NCBI RefSeq assembly: GCF_014640255.1
Contig: NZ_BMGP01000001.1
Span: forward strand, 558,001 to 622,000
Origin: Subtercola lobariae
GTDB taxonomy: Bacteria > Actinomycetota > Actinomycetes > Actinomycetales > Microbacteriaceae
Direction: 5' to 3'
DNA length: 64,000 bases
In this document: one piece after another, positions 54,481 to 62,639 of the stretch
Layout: each line of letters starts with the position of its first letter
How positions within the stretch are numbered: the stretch's first letter is position 1
Position numbers and translations under genes: made by a program
The notes under the pieces: generated by a model
Seen by the model: the letters and a program-made list of their open reading frames with translations, nothing else
What the model was told of the DNA's origin: nothing
Databases searched by the model: none

Positions 54481-55239
54481 GTGAAGATCGCACGATTCAG
54501 CACGGGCGGCGACCCGCGGTACGGCATTGTCGACGGCGACGAACTGGTGGTGCTGGTCGGCGACCCCATGTTCAACGGATTCGAGACCACCGAAGAACGC
54601 GTACCGTTGGCGGGCGCGAAGTTGTTGGCCCCGGTCATCCCGCGCTCGAAGGTGGTTGCCGTTGGCCGCAATTACGCCGAACATGCCCACGAACTGGGCA
54701 ACGATGTGCCTGATCACCCCATCATCTTTCTGAAGCCCAACACGAGCGTCATCGGTCCGGGCGACACCATTGTGCTGCCGCCCGACAGCCACCAGGTCGA
54801 GCACGAAGCAGAGCTCGCCGTCGTCATCGGCAGCATCGCGAAGAACGTGCGCGCCGAAGACTACGCCGACGTTGTGTTCGGCTACACCGTGGCGAACGAC
54901 GTGACCGCCCGCGACATTCAGAAGCTCGACGGCCAGTGGGCGCGCGCCAAGGGGTATGACACGTTCTGCCCCATCGGCCCCGTCATCGAGACCGAATTCG
55001 ACTGGGCGGATGCCCGCATCGAAGCCCGCGTGAACGGCGACGTTCGGCAGCTGGGCACAACCGCCGACCTCATCTTTAAGATCCCTGAGCTCGTTGCCTT
55101 CGTGTCGCGGGTGTTCACGCTGCTGCCGGGCGACCTCATTCTCACCGGAACACCCGCGGGCGTGAGCGCGTTCACCTCGGGGCAGACGGTGGAGATCAGT
55201 ATTGCCGGAATCGGTACCCTGTCGAATGTGGCCCGGTAG
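54481..55239 (+). CDS. Fumarylacetoacetate hydrolase family protein
   Basis: The 252-residue protein has the FAH fold: KVVAVGRNYAEHAHELG, FLKPNTSVIGPGD, the metal-binding HQVEHEAELAVVIG, YTVANDVTARDIQ and the C-terminal LTGTPAGVSAF. Family members are hydrolases, decarboxylases or isomerases of beta-keto acids, and the substrate is not evident. In actinobacteria this gene (Rv2993c-like) normally lies directly upstream of gltX; here several genes and repeats are inserted between them. Confidence 0.88.
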   Translation: MKIARFSTGGDPRYGIVDGDELVVLVGDPMFNGFETTEERVPLAGAKLLAPVIPRSKVVAVGRNYAEHAHELGNDVPDHPIIFLKPNTSVIGPGDTIVLPPDSHQVEHEAELAVVIGSIAKNVRAEDYADVVFGYTVANDVTARDIQKLDGQWARAKGYDTFCPIGPVIETEFDWADARIEARVNGDVRQLGTTADLIFKIPELVAFVSRVFTLLPGDLILTGTPAGVSAFTSGQTVEISIAGIGTLSNVAR

Positions 55240-55382
55240 GGCATCCACTCGCCAGCCCGATTCGCTTCGCCGCCGCATTCGTCTCGCTTGCCCCTTTCGT
55301 TGCCCCGTCTCGCTTGCCCCGTCTCGCCCGATTCGCTTTTGCTCGCCCGTATTCGTTTCACCAACTCACGAAGGTTGACCGC

Positions 55383-56393
55383 ATGACGTATTCGCCTGCC
55401 CCCACCCGCTACGACGAGATGCAGTACCGCCGCGTCGGTTCGAGCGGCCTCAAACTGCCTGCGCTGTCGCTCGGCTTGTGGCACAACTTCGGTTTCACCA
55501 AGCCGCTGGATGCTCAGCGAGCCATCGTGCGGCGGGCCTTCGACCTCGGAATCACCCACTTCGACCTCGCGAACAACTACGGGCCGCCCTACGGCTCAGC
55601 GGAGTCGAACTTCGGGCAGCTCTTCGCCTCAGACCTGAAGCCGTTCCGCGACGAGATCGTGGTGTCGTCAAAGGCCGGCTACGACATGTGGGCGGGGCCC
55701 TACGGCGAGTGGGGCTCGCGCAAATACATGCTCGCGTCGCTCGATCAGAGTCTCGGCCGGCTCGGGCTCGACTACGTCGACATCTTCTACTCGCACCGAC
55801 CCGACCCCGAGACGCCTATCGAAGAGACCATGGGTGCGCTCGCTACCGCCGTGCAGCAGGGCAAGGCGCTCTACGTGGGCGTGTCGAACTACTCGCCCGA
55901 GCAGACGCTCGCGGCTCAGGAGGCTTTGGCTTCGTTCAACGTTCCGCTGCTGATTCACCAGCCTCGGTACTCGATGCTCGACCGCCGTCCCGAGACCACG
56001 GGGCTGCTCGACACCGTCTCCTCAGCGGGGATCGGCGCGATCGTGTTCTCGCCGCTCGAGCAGGGGCTGCTGACCGACCGGTACCTGAGCGGCGATATTC
56101 CCGAGGACTCGCGAGCCGCCGTGGGGCACTTTTTGAAGGCTGATCGCGTGCAAGACGACTACCTCACCATGGCGCGGGGCCTCAACGATCTCGCGGCGTC
56201 GCGGGGGCAGTCGTTGGCGCAGCTCGCGCTCACCTGGGTGCTGCGCACGCCCGCGGTGACCTCGGCGATCATCGGGGCGAGCTCGGTGTCGCAGCTCGAG
56301 CAGAACGTGGCGGCGCTCAACGGCACGGCGCTGACCGCGCCCGAGCTGGAGCGCATCGACGAGCTGATCGGCACCGCCGCCGCCGCCGAGTAG
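55383..56393 (+). CDS. Aldo/keto reductase (YghZ-like)
   Basis: The 336-residue NADPH enzyme has the AKR barrel with FDLANNYGPPYGSAE (catalytic Tyr), VSSKAGYDMW (Lys) and IFYSHRPDP (His). The C-terminal cofactor site is SAIIGASSVSQLEQN. It resembles the L-glyceraldehyde-3-phosphate reductase group of E. coli YghZ. GAAGG is 9 nt before the ATG at 55383. The 143 bp upstream are a low-complexity CTCGCTTGCCCCGT-type repeat. An in-frame start at 55314 is unsupported. Confidence 0.9.
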   Translation: MTYSPAPTRYDEMQYRRVGSSGLKLPALSLGLWHNFGFTKPLDAQRAIVRRAFDLGITHFDLANNYGPPYGSAESNFGQLFASDLKPFRDEIVVSSKAGYDMWAGPYGEWGSRKYMLASLDQSLGRLGLDYVDIFYSHRPDPETPIEETMGALATAVQQGKALYVGVSNYSPEQTLAAQEALASFNVPLLIHQPRYSMLDRRPETTGLLDTVSSAGIGAIVFSPLEQGLLTDRYLSGDIPEDSRAAVGHFLKADRVQDDYLTMARGLNDLAASRGQSLAQLALTWVLRTPAVTSAIIGASSVSQLEQNVAALNGTALTAPELERIDELIGTAAAAE

Positions 56394-56400
56394 CGCGCCA

Positions 56401-56558
56401 CCGCGGCCCAAGGCCGCTGCCCGGCGGCCACCGCGGCCCAAGGCCGCTGCCCAGCGGCCACCGCGGACCCGGGCCGCTGCCCGGCGGCCACCGCGGACCC
56501 GGGCCGCTGCCCGGCGGCCATCGCGGACCCGGGCCGCTGCCCAGCGGCTACCGCGGCT
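56401..56558. repeat. 30-bp minisatellite, five copies plus part of a sixth
   Basis: Exact 30-bp period at 56401, 56431, 56461, 56491 and 56521. The units begin CCGCGG, contain GGCCGCTGCCC and end GCGGCCA, and they fall into two subtypes (CCAAG or ACCCG after CGCGG). Each unit is partly self-complementary (CCGCGG, GGCCGC...GCGGCC). It fills the gap between the reductase and the leftward glyoxalase-like gene. There are no spacers, so it is not CRISPR. Confidence 0.9.
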
Positions 56559-56627
56559 CGATTGTGCGGTCGGGTCGGTGATCTGGTGACGCGCTGCCGG
56601 GCATCCGTCGGCCAGGCGCGGTTACGG

Positions 56628-57008
56628 CTACGAGCCCTGCAGCACTGAGAGCACATTGCCCGCGGGGTCGAGAAACCACGCGATGTCGGGGCCGTTGCCG
56701 TGCATGATGCCTTTGTCGTCGACGGGCATTTCGCCGCCGTTGTAGATGGTGGTGACGACGCCGCGCGAGTTGAGGTCGTCGACGGCGGCCTCAACATCGT
56801 CGACCGCGAAGTTCAGAATGGTGAACGATGCCGGCTTGTGATCGGGTTTCGAGTAGGCCAGAATCGTGGCTCCGCTGTCGAGCTGCAACTCGAGAAAACC
56901 CATCGAGTTCTCGGTGACGGCAAGCCCCAAAGTCTCGCCGTAGAACGTCTTCGCGGCCGCGATGTCGTTGACAGAGAACCCGCTGAAAGCGTTGGTCGTT
57001 GTGAACAT
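56628..57008 (-). CDS. Glyoxalase/bleomycin resistance (VOC) family protein
   Basis: The 126-residue protein from the ATG at 57008 has a VOC layout: FSGFSVNDIAAAKTFYGETLGL, FLELQLDSGATILAYSKPDHKPASFTILNFAVDDVEAAVDDL and the ending DIAWFLDPAGNVLSVLQ with a conserved Glu/Asp-rich metal side. AGGAG is 7 nt upstream. The ligand is unknown. It diverges from a TetR-type gene with a short palindrome between them. Confidence 0.85.
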   Translation of the reverse strand: MFTTTNAFSGFSVNDIAAAKTFYGETLGLAVTENSMGFLELQLDSGATILAYSKPDHKPASFTILNFAVDDVEAAVDDLNSRGVVTTIYNGGEMPVDDKGIMHGNGPDIAWFLDPAGNVLSVLQGS

Positions 57009-57054
57009 GCTGATCTCCTGCGCTGGATGCTCGGCGGCACCCCAAGGTGCCATG

Positions 57055-57069
57055 TGTACAATGTCTACA
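57055..57069. promoter_or_regulatory. Operator-like palindrome in the VOC/tetR gap
   Basis: TGTACAATGTCTACA has TGTA/TACA arms around 7 bp, and on the minus strand ATTGTAGAC is followed by ATTGTACAC as a direct repeat. It lies 47 bp upstream of the VOC start, at a promoter position. Confidence 0.4.
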
Positions 57070-57205
57070 ATCACACGCCTCGCGTGCCGTGTCTAGCGTT
57101 TGCGCGGTTCGAGTGGTGTGGGTGGCTCGCATGCCTGCCACGCCGGCGGAACCGCTGACGCGACGATATGGGTGCCGGCGATGCGCGCGATGCCGTGATG
57201 GCCGC

Positions 57206-57262
57206 GATGGCCGTGATGCCGGCGATGCCAGCGATGCCAGCGATGCCAGCGATGCCAGCGAG
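57206..57262. repeat. 9-bp minisatellite (CGATGCCAG) before the tetR ribosome site
   Basis: About five perfect CGATGCCAG units follow degenerate GATGGCC/GATGCCG units. The array ends 12 bp before the GTG of the TetR-type gene, directly against its Shine-Dalgarno sequence. Copy-number change would alter the leader of that gene. Confidence 0.85.
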
Positions 57263-57273
57263 AGAGGAGCCAG

Positions 57274-58053
57274 GTGAGTACCGAGACGTCGACCCCTCGC
57301 GCGACCTACCGGCACGGTGATCTGCGTGGAGCCCTGGTGTCGGCCGGCCTGGCCATGGCGCGGGCGGGCGGGCCGGATGCCGTCGTGCTCAGGGAGGCAA
57401 CCCGCCAGGCCGGAGTAACGCCGAACGCCGCCTACCGCCACTTCGCCGACCGCGGCGCGCTCCTCCGCGCCGTCTCCGACGCGGCACAGGCCCTGGCGGC
57501 CGACCGTATGGAAGCCGAGGTAGCCCGAGCCACTGCAGCCCCGATGCCCGTCACCTCTGCGACCGCCGCGCCTCCGGCGCCCGCCACGCCTCCATCCGTC
57601 GCCGCACCCGCACTGTTGCCGCGTTCTGTCGTCGTTTCCGCTCAGCCGCCGACGCCCGTCACCTCGCCATTCGCCGACGCGCATCCGGAGCCCGAGCAAG
57701 CGCAGCGTATGCTGCGCGCGGTCGGCACAGGCTACCTGGCGTTTGCGCGCGAGGAACCGGGGCTCTTTCGCGTGGCCTTCTCCGTGCCCGATCACCTGGC
57801 TCAGAGCACATCGCCGGCGAAAGCCGGAGCCGCAGGTCGCACCCCCTTTGCGATCTTGAGCGCCGCACTCGACGCATATGCCGCCGCAGGCATATTGCCG
57901 CCCGATCGGCGAGAGAATGCAGAGCTGTATGCGTGGTCGGCGGTGCATGGTCTCGGGATGCTCGTCATCGACGGCCCCTTACGCGGACTCAGCGACCCCA
58001 TGGTCGACGCCGCCACGACACGCGTACTCGACATGGTCGAGCGCGGCCTCTGA
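57274..58053 (+). CDS. TetR-family regulator with WHG-type C-terminal domain
   Basis: The 259-residue protein has an HTH at about 12-60 (YRHGDLRGALVSAGLAMARAGG, VTPNAAYRHFADRGALLRAV). A long Ala/Pro-rich linker follows (about 85-135), then a helical effector domain (YLAFAREEPGLFRVAFSV). The linker is unusual for the family, which is normally about 200 residues. GAGGAG is 6 nt before the GTG. It probably controls the divergent VOC gene or itself; that is inference. Confidence 0.87.
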   Translation: MSTETSTPRATYRHGDLRGALVSAGLAMARAGGPDAVVLREATRQAGVTPNAAYRHFADRGALLRAVSDAAQALAADRMEAEVARATAAPMPVTSATAAPPAPATPPSVAAPALLPRSVVVSAQPPTPVTSPFADAHPEPEQAQRMLRAVGTGYLAFAREEPGLFRVAFSVPDHLAQSTSPAKAGAAGRTPFAILSAALDAYAAAGILPPDRRENAELYAWSAVHGLGMLVIDGPLRGLSDPMVDAATTRVLDMVERGL

Positions 58054-58158
58054 CCCGAGAGGGCCAGCGCGACGTTCACGCGGTCGCCTTCCCTCTTCGG
58101 GACGTTCACACGATCGCCTGCCCCCGCCGCGTCGTGCACTCGTGCGGACGCACCTCGG

Positions 58159-58220
58159 GTGAGCCCATTAGCCCGTTTTGAGACCGCTACACCGGCCTCA
58201 AAACGGGCTAACGGGCTCAC
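58159..58220. repeat. 62-bp palindromic element, copy B
   Basis: GTGAGCCCATT pairs with AACGGGCTCAC with one mismatch, and the inner AGCCCGTTTTGAG pairs perfectly with CTCAAAACGGGCT around a loop with ACCGCTACACCGG. Length and layout equal copy A at 353-414. Here it lies between tetR and gltX, which point the same way. The 105 bp before it hold a direct repeat GACGTTCAC-CG-TCGCCT and no gene. Confidence 0.8.
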
Positions 58221-58321
58221 TAACGGAGGCATGCGCCCCAGAACGGGCTGACGCCGGAGTCTTTGTCGTGCACACCTGCACGGTCGGCGCATTCCGCAAC
58301 CGAGGGCTCGGCCGCAGCCCG

Positions 58322-58327
58322 TACAAT
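58322..58327 (+). promoter_or_regulatory. -10 element (TACAAT) before gltX
   Basis: The hexamer is 10 nt before the ATG at 58338 and would give a leader of only about 3-4 nt. No Shine-Dalgarno sequence is present. Confidence 0.5.
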
Positions 58328-58337
58328 TGCTGGCAGT

Positions 58338-60011
58338 ATGTCATCTTCAGAACTCCCTCCCTTCTCCACCGCCACCGGCGCCGACGTTCGCGTCAGGTTC
58401 TGCCCGTCGCCCACCGGAACCCCGCATGTCGGGCTCATCCGCACAGCGCTCTTCAACTGGGCATACGCCAGGCATAACGGCGGCAAGCTGATCTTCCGTA
58501 TCGAAGACACTGACGCGGCCCGTGACTCTGAAGAGAGCTACGAGCAGCTCGTCGACGCGCTCACCTGGCTGCGCATCGACTGGGATGAGGGCGTCAACGT
58601 CGGCGGCCCCCACGGCCCCTATCGGCAGTCCGAACGCATGCCCATCTACCTCGACCTCATCGAGAAGCTGAAGGCATCCGGTCACCTCTACGAGAGCTAC
58701 TCCACGCCAGAAGAAGTGGATGCCCGAAACGAGGCCAACGGCCGCGCCAAGCAGCTCGGTTATGACAACTTCGACCGCGACCTGACTGACGACGACCGCA
58801 AACGCTTCCGAGAAGAAGGCCGCCTGCCGGCCCTGCGCCTGCGTGTGCCCGACACCGACTTGAGCTTCGACGACCTCGTTCGCGGCGAGATCACGTTCCC
58901 GGCCGGCAGTTTCGTCGACTTCGTGGTCGTTCGCCCGAACGGCGCCCCGCTCTACACCTTCGTCAACCCCGTCGACGACGCGCTGATGGGAATCACCCAC
59001 GTGCTGCGCGGCGAAGACCTGCTCAGCTCCACCCCGCGGCAGATCGCCCTGTACGACGCACTCGTCGACATCGGCGTCACCACGTTCATCCCGCGCTTCG
59101 GGCACCTGCCCTACGTGATGGGCGACGGCAACAAGAAGCTCAGCAAACGCGACCCGCAGGCGAACCTGTTCTTGCACCGCGAGCACGGGTTCATTCCCGA
59201 GGGGCTCGTCAACTACCTCGCCCTGCTCGGCTGGTCGCTCACGCACGACCGTGATGTGTTCTCGATCGAGGAGATGATCGCGGCGTTCGACGTAGTGAAC
59301 GTCAACCCGAACCCGGCGCGGTTCGACGAAAAGAAAGCCGAATCGATCAACGGCGACCACATTCGCCTGCTCGAGGTCTCGGATTTCGCAGCGCGAACGG
59401 TGCCCTACCTGGCCGCCGCCAATCTGGTGACCGAGCCGCTGACGGATGCCCAGCAGAGCCTGCTCGCGGCATCCGCTCCCCTCGTGCAGGAGCGCGTGGC
59501 GCTGCTCGGCGAGGTTCCGGCGCTGCTCGGGCCGCTGTTCGCGGCGACCGACGCCTTTGAGTACGCTCCGGATGCCCTGGCCACCCTCACCGGCAGCACG
59601 GGCGAGATTCTCGCGGCCGCCGTGACAGCCCTCGAACTCATCGAACTCTCAGAGTTCACCCACGACCGCATTAAAGACGACCTCGCTACCGCCCTGATCG
59701 AGGGCCTCGCCCTCAAGCCGCGCAACGCGTACGGGCCGCTTCGCGTGGCGCTCTCGGGTCGCAAGATCTCGCCGCCGCTGTTCGAGAGCATGGAGATTCT
59801 CGGCAAGGCTGAGACGCTGGCGCGCCTCGACCGGCTCGCGGTGTGGCACAGCGAGGCCGGCACGGCGGCGGCGTACGCGGCACCGGCCGCCGCCCCCGGC
59901 TCGGCCGCCGCCCCCGGCTCGGCCGCCGCCCCCGGCTCGGCCGCCGCCCCCGGCTCGCCCGTCGGCCCCGGCTCGCCCGTCGGCCCCGGCTCGACTCAGC
60001 CGGCCTCCTGA
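58338..60011 (+). CDS. gltX: Glutamyl-tRNA synthetase with repetitive C-terminal extension
   Basis: The protein is 557 residues long from the ATG at 58338. The class I catalytic core has [22 protein letters not shown] (HIGH-like HVGL) and GNKKLSKRD (KMSKS-like), and an anticodon-binding helical domain follows. A GluRS that charges tRNA-Glu, and probably tRNA-Gln before transamidation, fits the absence of a GlnRS here. The core ends near residue 505. The last 45 residues are four AAAPGS units, two PVGPGS units and TQPAS, encoded by an 18-bp repeat. This tail is not part of the family. Confidence 0.95.
   Translation: MSSSELPPFSTATGADVRVRFCPSPTGTPHVGLIRTALFNWAYARHNGGKLIFRIEDTDAARDSEESYEQLVDALTWLRIDWDEGVNVGGPHGPYRQSERMPIYLDLIEKLKASGHLYESYSTPEEVDARNEANGRAKQLGYDNFDRDLTDDDRKRFREEGRLPALRLRVPDTDLSFDDLVRGEITFPAGSFVDFVVVRPNGAPLYTFVNPVDDALMGITHVLRGEDLLSSTPRQIALYDALVDIGVTTFIPRFGHLPYVMGDGNKKLSKRDPQANLFLHREHGFIPEGLVNYLALLGWSLTHDRDVFSIEEMIAAFDVVNVNPNPARFDEKKAESINGDHIRLLEVSDFAARTVPYLAAANLVTEPLTDAQQSLLAASAPLVQERVALLGEVPALLGPLFAATDAFEYAPDALATLTGSTGEILAAAVTALELIELSEFTHDRIKDDLATALIEGLALKPRNAYGPLRVALSGRKISPPLFESMEILGKAETLARLDRLAVWHSEAGTAAAYAAPAAAPGSAAAPGSAAAPGSAAAPGSPVGPGSPVGPGSTQPAS
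59886..59993 (+). repeat. 18-bp coding repeat at the gltX 3' end
   Basis: Six in-frame 18-bp units: four GCCGCCGCCCCCGGCTCG (AAAPGS) and two CCCGTCGGCCCCGGCTCG (PVGPGS). The array stops 18 bp before the stop codon. Confidence 0.95.
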
Positions 60012-60013
60012 CC

Positions 60014-61195
60014 GTGGCGAAGCTCATTCGGTCTGACGCCGTAGCAGCGGCCGTCGGAGCACTCGCAGACGGTGCAGCTGCGGCCACTGCTGCCGCCGCT
60101 GCCACCGCCACTGCTGCCGCCGCTGCCGCTGCCACCGCCGCTGCCGCTCCCACTGTGGTCATAGGCTCGCCAGCAGCCCGAGCCGCGGCCGCCACCGAGG
60201 TCGTGCACGACCCCGATGAGGTCTTCGACGTCATCATCATCGGCGCGGGGCCAGCCGGGCTGAGCGCCGGTCTGAACCTCGTGCGCGCACGGCGCCGTGT
60301 GCTGATGCTCGACAGCAATCGCCCGCGGCACTCGGCCACCCTGCTCTCGCACGGATTTCTCACCCGCGACGGCGTTTCACCCCTCGAGCTGCGAAAGCTC
60401 GGCCGCGAAGAGTTCGAGTCGTACCCCGAGGCCAGCTTTCACCAAGCCATGGTCTCGTCGATCGAAACCATGACCGTGCCGCCCGTGGGGCAGGCTGCGG
60501 CAGGCGCCGAACGCTCGGCGCACCACGGGGCGCACGTCGAGTCGTTGTTCGTGGTGCGCTCGAAGGGCATCCGGGGGTCGGGTGATCGCGTGGCCAGGGC
60601 CCGCACGGTTCTCATCGCCACCGGGTTGCTTGAGACGCTGCCGGCGCTGCCGAGCATCCGCGCCTATTACGGCACAAGCCTGCACAGCTGCACCGAATGC
60701 GACGGCTACGAGAAATCGGATGCCCCGCTCGCCCTCATCGGCGAAACCGACGACCTCGCCGAACGCGCCCTGCTCATTTCGCAGTGGTCGAACGACCTCA
60801 TCGTGTTCACGAACGGCGTCGCAGAGCTCTCGAAAGCCGACGAAGCCGCGCTCGATGCCCGCGGAATCGGCGTCGAACGCCGGCCCATCGCCGACATCGA
60901 AGGCGACCGCGAAGGGATGACTGGGGTGTCGCTCACCGACGGAACCGTCATCGTGAGAAGCGGTGGTTTTGTGCGCCCGCAGTGGACGACCGCCCTCGAC
61001 TACCGCGCCATGCTCGGCCTCGAAACGAGCGTCGACGACCTGCTGGTGGTAGATACGCACGGCCGCACCTCCTGCACAGGTGTGTTCGCGGCCGGAGATT
61101 CCACACCCCCAGGGGCGCAGCAGCTCATCGTGGCGGCGGGGGAGGGCGCGCGGGTGGCCGCGGCCATCAACCGGCACCTGATCGGCATTCTGTAG
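60014..61195 (+). CDS. FAD/NAD(P)-dependent disulfide oxidoreductase, thioredoxin-reductase-like
   Basis: From the GTG at 60014, 2 nt after the gltX stop, the protein has 393 residues. The first 60 or so are an Ala/Thr-rich low-complexity leader; a GTG near 60155 or 60200 may be the true start. The FAD motif is VIIIGAGPAGLSAGLNL. SCTECDGYE supplies a redox-active Cys-X2-Cys in the thioredoxin-reductase position, and the second FAD motif is CTGVFAAGDST. It resembles TrxB-like dithiol oxidases. Its thiol partner is unknown. No ribosome site is seen, and coupling to gltX is possible. Confidence 0.8.
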   Translation: MAKLIRSDAVAAAVGALADGAAAATAAAAATATAAAAAAATAAAAPTVVIGSPAARAAAATEVVHDPDEVFDVIIIGAGPAGLSAGLNLVRARRRVLMLDSNRPRHSATLLSHGFLTRDGVSPLELRKLGREEFESYPEASFHQAMVSSIETMTVPPVGQAAAGAERSAHHGAHVESLFVVRSKGIRGSGDRVARARTVLIATGLLETLPALPSIRAYYGTSLHSCTECDGYEKSDAPLALIGETDDLAERALLISQWSNDLIVFTNGVAELSKADEAALDARGIGVERRPIADIEGDREGMTGVSLTDGTVIVRSGGFVRPQWTTALDYRAMLGLETSVDDLLVVDTHGRTSCTGVFAAGDSTPPGAQQLIVAAGEGARVAAAINRHLIGIL

Positions 61196-61347
61196 CGAGT
61201 CGTGCGCCGTGGTGTTCTTACTGACGCCGCCGAGCGCCAACCGCGCCGCGACTACCGACGCGATCATTGCCATTCCCTAACCGAGCCGATGAGCGCAATA
61301 ATGGTTCGCGACCCGGTACGTGCACAGTGTCAACAAAGGAGTCTCTG

Positions 61348-61770
61348 ATGGCCATTCTCAACCCGTACCTCAACTTTCGCGGCGAAGCCCGTGCTGCGCT
61401 CGACTTCTACCAGACGGTGTTCGGGGGCGAGATCATCCGGAGCACCTTCGGTGAGTTTCAGGTCAGCGAAGACCCCGCAGAGGCCGACAAGATCATGCAT
61501 TCGCAGCTGACGTCGCCGAGCGGCTTCACCCTGATGGTCTCTGACACGCCGAACCGAATGGACTACACACCAGGCAACAACATCTCGGTTTCGCTGAGCG
61601 GTGGCGCCGAAGACCTCGACGAGCTCGCGGGCTACTTCACGAAGCTCTCAGAGGGCGGTACCGTGACGATGCCGTTCAACACCGCCCCTTGGGGCGACAG
61701 CTTCGGGATGCTCGTGGATCCCTTCGGAATCGCCTGGCTGGTGAACGTGGCGGGCGCACCCGCGGCCTGA
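61348..61770 (+). CDS. VOC-family protein, PhnB-like
   Basis: The 140-residue protein from the ATG at 61348 (AAAGGAG 7-8 nt upstream) matches the PhnB/glyoxalase group. It shows NPYLNFRGEARAALDFYQTVFGGEI, IMHSQLTSPSGFTLMVSD, GGTVTMPFNTAPWGDSFGMLVDPFGIAWLVN. PhnB-like proteins are usually dimers of unknown substrate. The in-frame start at 61267 lacks support. It is followed by tRNA-Gln. Confidence 0.9.
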   Translation: MAILNPYLNFRGEARAALDFYQTVFGGEIIRSTFGEFQVSEDPAEADKIMHSQLTSPSGFTLMVSDTPNRMDYTPGNNISVSLSGGAEDLDELAGYFTKLSEGGTVTMPFNTAPWGDSFGMLVDPFGIAWLVNVAGAPAA

Positions 61771-61843
61771 GCGCGCCTCGGTTTGGGCAGAAGGCGAACG
61801 TAGGCTAAAGTCGATAGCTGGCCCGGGCTTCGGTTCTAGCCAT

Positions 61844-61915
61844 TGGGGTATGGTGTAATTGGCAACACGGAAGATTCTGATTCTTTTGTTCTTGGTTCGA
61901 GTCCAGGTACCCCAG
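61844..61915 (+). tRNA. tRNA-Gln (CTG anticodon)
   Basis: The 72-nt cloverleaf has acceptor TGGGGTA/TACCCCA with discriminator G. The anticodon arm is GAAGA-TTCTGAT-TCTTT with anticodon CTG, and the T arm is CTTGG-TTCGAGT-CCAGG. CCA is not encoded. A strong terminator follows within 8 bp. Confidence 0.95.
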
Positions 61916-61918
61916 CAG

Positions 61919-61949
61919 CAAAGGCTCCGGAATTCCGGAGCCTTTTTTT
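61919..61949 (+). terminator. Rho-independent terminator of tRNA-Gln
   Basis: GGCTCCGGAATTCCGGAGCC (61923-61942) is a perfect palindrome followed by seven T. AAA precedes it. It is the most classical terminator in the window. Confidence 0.92.
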
Positions 61950-61993
61950 GGTACCTGGCGGCTTGGCCAGGCGTTCTCTGTCAGGCTGGCTTC

Positions 61994-62605
61994 ATGGATG
62001 ACGTCGACGCCAAGATAAACCTCCAGCGCTACCTGCAGAACGGCCGCGACGCGCTGCTGTGGAAGCTCGAGGGAGTGTCGGAGTACGACGCTCGCCGGCC
62101 GCTGGTACCCACCGGAACGAATCTTCTCGGGCTGGTGAAGCACGTGGCCGCGACCGAAGCGGGGTACTTCGGCGAGGTGTTCGGGCGCCCGTTCACAGAG
62201 CCGCTGCCCTTCATGGCCGACGACGCTGAAGCCAATGCCGATATGTGGGCCACTCGCGATGAATCACGTGAGTCGATCATCGCGCTCTATCGCCGCGTGT
62301 GGGCGCATTCTGACGCGACGATCGAGGCGCTGCCCCTTGACGCGCCCGGAGTGGTGCCCTGGTGGCCGCCCGAGCGCAATCAGGTCACCTTGATGCGCAT
62401 TCTCCCGCACATGATCGCCGAAACGCACCGTCACGCGGGGCACGCCGACCTGGTGCGCGAACTCATCGACGGCTCGGCCGGGCTGCAGAAGTCGAACGAC
62501 AACTTGCCGCCCGGCGGCACCGAGTTCTGGAGTTCCTACCGCGACCGCCTCGAAACGACGGCTCGCGAGGCTGCGCGAGCTGAGGGTGACGAAGCAGGCA
62601 GCTAG
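61994..62605 (+). CDS. DinB-family protein (DUF664 type)
   Basis: The 203-residue protein from the ATG at 61994 has a four-helix DinB fold: LQRYLQNGRDALLWKLEGVSEYDARRPLVPTGTNLLGLVKHVAATEAGYFG and LPHMIAETHRHAGHADLVRELIDG. His residues in VKHVA and ETHRHAGHAD form the expected metal site. Family members are thiol-dependent metalloenzymes or of unknown function. An open frame from 61859 runs through the tRNA terminator and is rejected. Confidence 0.88.
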   Translation: MDDVDAKINLQRYLQNGRDALLWKLEGVSEYDARRPLVPTGTNLLGLVKHVAATEAGYFGEVFGRPFTEPLPFMADDAEANADMWATRDESRESIIALYRRVWAHSDATIEALPLDAPGVVPWWPPERNQVTLMRILPHMIAETHRHAGHADLVRELIDGSAGLQKSNDNLPPGGTEFWSSYRDRLETTAREAARAEGDEAGS

Positions 62606-62615
62606 CTAGCTGCCT
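62596..62615. terminator. Perfect 20-bp palindrome over the dinB-like stop
   Basis: AGGCAGCTAGCTAGCTGCCT includes the stop codon TAG at 62603-62605 and lies between convergent genes. It probably terminates one or both transcripts. Confidence 0.65.
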
Positions 62616-62639
62616 CGTGCGCCGAGCGAAACGCGCGCG

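Noticed and set aside
55240-55382. Low-complexity CTCGCTTGCCCCGT stretch as a possible gene or RNA
   Set aside because: No stable fold, promoter or open frame with a ribosome site was found, so it is treated as simple-sequence intergenic DNA.
56401-56558. Possible CRISPR array
   Set aside because: The units follow one another without spacers and no cas gene is present.
56159-56797. Minus-strand frame coding for GQRPGSAVAA-type repeats
   Set aside because: It translates the 30-bp minisatellite and runs antisense to the reductase and out of frame with the VOC gene.
61859-61993. N-terminal extension of the DinB-family protein
   Set aside because: It would be translated from inside tRNA-Gln and through its terminator; the ATG at 61994 starts the conserved region.
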